The position numbers were made by a program, and so were the translations under genes. Shown piece after piece: positions 18,424-21,704 of a stretch of 21,704 nt of DNA. Within the stretch, counting starts at the first letter, position 1. Every line of letters begins with the position of its first letter. The notes beneath the pieces were generated by a model that saw nothing but the letters and a program-made list of their open reading frames with translations, did no database searches and was not told where the DNA came from. The stretch comes from Reticulitermes lucifugus (Eukaryota; Arthropoda; Insecta; Blattodea; Rhinotermitidae): positions 1 through 21,704 of the forward strand of contig JAKCWW010010435.1 in NCBI GenBank assembly GCA_026260175.1. The letters are read 5' to 3'.

Positions 18424-18540
18424 AAATGCTTTACGCCATTTGTGCTTGTAGTTAATGTTGATGGGGCCTAAAGAAGTTTTATTGACACTGGAACTTGTAG
18501 CACAGTGTTAAATGTTCTCGATAATTTAATGTTATATTGA
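18424..18540 (+). pseudogene. Possible retropepsin relic of an LTR retrotransposon
   Basis: One frame reads PFVLVVNVDGA, a stop, then RSFIDTGTCSTVLNVLDN. The order hydrophobic strand, turn, then FIDTG followed by a small residue and S-VL matches the active-site flap region of retroviral-type aspartic proteases (DTG/DSG catalytic triplet at 18484-18492). The frame breaks before and after, and no reverse transcriptase was recognised downstream. The match is one short motif and could be chance. Confidence 0.3.
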
Positions 18541-19189
18541 CCTATGAAATAATTTGAATAATCGACACTTGTTAAGTTAGCAAACCCGTGTAACTACAAG
18601 TAGTTTCATTGACTACAATTAAGGGGGGCCGACATTTAAATTGTCAAACAAATGTCGTTTCAAAATAAGGGGAGTTTTTCTCCTCACACTTCAATACGAA
18701 CATACAGAACACATATGGTACAGCCCATACTGACTTTGTCACGAGTTTGTGTTCGTCTGAACGTTACAGCAATAAATCGTGATGGAGAAAATAGTTATGT
18801 GCATGATGTTAGAGGAAAAGTTTCAAATGTGTTCCTGCATAACACATTATAAAAAGAAGCAAATTTGCGATAAAGTAAATTACGTTGATTTGCGAATACA
18901 GAATATTTGTGTAGGTCGCCGACCGAAAGTAATTGCCTATTGGTGAAGACTTCTCTCTTATGCCGTTTCCTGAATCTCGGCTAATAAGGATGAAATAAGG
19001 TTGTGGCCTATCACTCTTTCCTTTCTTCTTCACTTGCTTCAGTGGTCGTTATGGTTTCCCCTTAGTTCATAGTGAATTTCTCATAAATGAATTAATATCG
19101 CTTAGTGTTGCTGTTATCGCATTACCTTCTTTAATATTACTGAATTTTGTTAGTTGTTAGTAGAAGCGACTGCAACGTATCCTTTGCCA
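18541..19189. other. Non-coding or decayed stretch
   Basis: The open frames at 18652-18852 (+) and 18809-19033 (-) have no recognisable content. The first might be part of the same retroelement as the retropepsin-like motif before it, but I cannot show this. Confidence 0.4.
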
Positions 19190-19640
19190 TTCATTGCATA
19201 GTCTGTCTTCCGACGGGTCTATTGCCTCTTCCAAAACGAGTTCTCCAGAGATTGCGATCTAGTGCTTCCTCTTTAAAATTCCTGTATCTTCTCTCAGCTG
19301 TACAGTAGCTGCTTACGTCTTCTTCCATTATGCGACGCATAAATTATTTCCCTGGCCATGTCTACGGCTCGAAGTGCTTGGACTTGACCATACTATCTGA
19401 AAGAAACTTTCTTGGTCTCGTTTTTCCTTCATAACGTGGTGTGTTCCTTTTGTGTAGTTAGGTGCATTAACCATTGAGTCTTGTAACCTTGTAGTTTAAG
19501 GTTTAAGAACCTCATTCATCTCCTACAGAGGCTACATATTAAGCGTTCCACAGTGTATTTCTTTCCGTTCCAAGGAATGCCTCTTTCCAGACGTATCTGG
19601 TCACAGATTTAGTTTATTATATCGTAATCCACATCGCTGA
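19190..19640 (-). mobile_element. Decayed minus-strand transposable element, same family as window start
   Basis: Read on the minus strand from about 19340 down to 19200 one frame gives MRRIMEEDVSSYCTAERRYR, then NFKEEALDRNLWRTRFGRGN and RPVGRQT. The last part matches the peptide of bases 3-47 (FGRGYGPVVRQT). Upstream on the same strand (about 19640-19350) fragments such as ERGIPWNGKKYTVERLICSL appear, separated by stops and frame changes, so the copy is dead. The peptide family is one I associate with cockroach/termite repeats. The class is uncertain; a non-LTR retroelement 3' end is the likeliest. Confidence 0.55.
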
Positions 19641-21463
19641 GCCCACGTTAGCTATGTAGACTACGACATGGAGACTAGCCGGTTGTACATATTTGGTATG
19701 ACGCATCTCGTCGCATTATGCTAGATCTAACAATACATATTTTATTTCTCGGCGCAACTGTATATTGTTCTTTAATAGTAACACTGCTACTGGTGTCACA
19801 TGTTTCGACTTCAGTAAACCACCTTCTCGCATATTCCCTTTAGTTTTATATTTAGCGACGCTCTCAGATTCTTTGGTCTCTGTGACGTCCATGGCAAATG
19901 AATGAATGTAGAGTAGTCAGCATCGGTGAAATGGTATTGACAGGGGAAAATTGAAATATTGGGAGAAACTCCTGCCCCTTTGCCCACCAAAAATCCCACA
20001 TTTAAAGCTTTATCTATTTTTAAAATCCCATATAGACCTATGGAATTGTAAAAAAAAAAGAATTTAGTTATAGGTTTTTAAAAAAAATTGTGCATGAGAA
20101 TGAGTTCTTAAAGTCGAAGCATGTATTAATAACATCAGTATTAACAGAATACAGTTGCAACGACAGGAAACTTTGAGATAAATTTAAAGCAGTTTATTAT
20201 AGTTTTACAATTAATTTTATGCGTCTATAACACAAAATGAGACATCCCTTAAAATTGGTTCAGGTTTAGGTAGAAATGTTTTTATCAGAAATGTGTAATT
20301 TGTCATATATGCAACGTGTAATCTGTATCGACCTTAGAAAATCCAGAAAACTGTGATGACAGACATTAACACATTGGATGATATTTAAGGTTATTACAGA
20401 CACATTCTAGAAATGAACTTTCTACTTTTGAACTACCTTTATGAAACACTGCCTTATATAAGCTCTAAAGGAAATGAATGTATTTAAGCAGTATTACTGT
20501 AACGTCAATATCTAAACACGGAATTCAGCCAGGGAGCCAGGCAGAATTTGTCTTCCGTGCGCAGTTCACAGATTCATGGTTCAGAAGTACGCGTTTTATC
20601 TGAACGCTCTCGTGCAAGTTTCCATTCGCTTTGAAATGATGCAACTCCGTGGTCGTGGTCCGAGCTAGGCGAACCCTAATTTCGAAGTAGCTATACAAAG
20701 GGAAAACATCGAAAAATCTGTTGCGAAGTCAATCTGAGATATTTCTATACTGGTCTTTCTATATTTATTTCCACTCCATATATTGCCTGGCTCTTGAGGG
20801 TGTGATAATGAGGAGGTACTGATCTTCTCTGTGAATTATTTTATATATGTGTTGCATTTGTGTGTCGAGAGCACATGTGCTACTCAGAAAGCACCAGCCT
20901 GGAGTCGGTAAGTTCAAGAGGGGAGGTACTTGTTGTGTGTGTGAGTGTTCCGGTTGTTTGCGTCACAGCGCAAGTGACAAACAGGACTGAGAACGTGTTT
21001 TTGTGGAACTTTTATTTTACAACACTTTTATTACTTTATGCCAGAAACAGCGATGAAAAGAACACAAAATATATAATTATCCCATTTTAAAAACAAAATG
21101 TGTGAACGTGTGAGCACATGTATTGTTAACCTCATATTGTATACACCTTATATCATACGTACAACATATCGTATTTTAAAATGCAGTGAGTTGTCAAGGT
21201 GTAAAGACGAGAGGTCTTGACTGTCGTTGCATGCAACAAAATATATGAACTATTGCTAAAGAAAAAATTGTCATAAAATATGTGCGCGTGTGTGAATGTT
21301 ACGTCTGTACTTCCCGCCATTGTTAAAAGTTATTGTTTTAAATTAATGACCGATGATAATGATGATAATCACTGTCCCTAAATCATATGTGGTCAGTGGT
21401 CTTCCTCTGTGATGTAATAAAGATGATTTCACGCTAACGGAACCTGCCACTTGCAAGTCTGTT
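19641..21463. other. Non-coding, AT-rich stretch
   Basis: No gene is supported. A less AT-rich patch at about 20530-20680 shows no open frame of note. The frame at 20860-21090 (+) ends in AT-rich sequence and resembles nothing known. A GATAAT-type microsatellite lies at about 21353-21368, shortly before the minisatellite. Confidence 0.5.
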
Positions 21464-21704
21464 GTTGCCGGCCATTTCCTAGGTTCCTGCTGCCTGACTC
21501 GCATCCACCAGTCACAGCTCCATAGTTGCCGGCCATTTCCTAGCTTCCTGCTGCCTGACTCGCATGCACCAGTCACAGCTCCTTTGTCCCGTTCAGTTCC
21601 TAGGTTCCTGCTGCCTGACTCGCATCCGCCAGTCACAGCTTCTTTGTTGCCGGCCATTTCCTAGGTTCCTGCTGCCTGACTCGCATCCACCAGTCACAGC
21701 TCCT
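21464..21704. repeat. 61-bp minisatellite, at least four copies, cut by the window edge
   Basis: Copies begin at 21464, 21525, 21586 and 21646; the last is cut at 21704. Each runs GTTGCCGGCCATTTCCTAGG, then TTCCTGCTGCCTGACTCGCA and TCCACCAGTCACAGCTCC. Copies 1, 2 and 4 differ by few bases. Copy 3 has a diverged first 18 bases and is one base shorter. The unit is GC-rich against AT-rich flanks. Since 61 is not a multiple of three, the minus-strand open frame over it (repeating a VTGGCESGSRNLG-like peptide in shifting frames) is a by-product and not a gene. Confidence 0.92.

Noticed and set aside
21343..21657. 104-codon minus-strand repetitive open frame
   Set aside because: The unit of 61 bp shifts frame at each copy; by-product of the minisatellite.

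Overview
The window looks like arthropod, most probably insect, nuclear DNA. It is AT-rich, with small GC-rich exons separated by kilobases of intron, canonical GT/AG splice sites and decayed interspersed repeats. Several repeats translate to peptides I remember from cockroach and termite assemblies. A blattodean host is therefore my best guess, from memory and not from a search.

The only gene I can support is the 3' part of Rbp6 (a Musashi-family RNA-binding protein) on the + strand. The first exon seen (from 1127) opens with the end of the second RNA-recognition motif (VECKKAQPKEV) and the linker LPANLAKTRAAGRGAY. It either reads through its own splice donor into a 139-residue Ala/Pro-rich tail ending at 1630, or is spliced at 1211. 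A 33-nt microexon at 7307-7339 encodes DFMWSLGALPD. The next exon starts at 9434 (FPAAAYAAYAAGRGYSGYPS...). It again either reads through a donor to a stop at 9646-9648 or is spliced at 9517 to an exon I could not find, probably beyond the window. All junctions are phase 1, so the same protein stem can take several C-termini. The two RNA-recognition motifs and the start codon lie upstream of the window.

Region by region: 1-57 is the 3' end of a transposable element. 704-838 is an interspersed-repeat fragment. 831-933 is an imperfect hairpin with hammerhead-like pieces. 1127-1630 is the first Rbp6 exon, followed by a candidate 3' UTR. 5159-9433 is intron holding the microexon. 9434-9648 is the second exon, followed by another candidate UTR. 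From about 11.2 kb on I see no coding exon. That part holds a nine-unit 41-bp tandem array with AP-1-type motifs (15451-15819), a tRNA-derived SINE-like element on the minus strand (17335-17665), a possible retropepsin relic (about 18424-18540), a minus-strand relic of the same family as the window's first bases (about 19190-19640), and a 61-bp minisatellite that runs off the right edge (21464-21704).

No rRNA, intact tRNA, CRISPR array or intact transposase/reverse transcriptase gene was seen. The most interesting material is the Rbp6 alternative 3'-end design, with two read-through terminal exons and a conserved microexon, and the AP-1-bearing 41-bp array.
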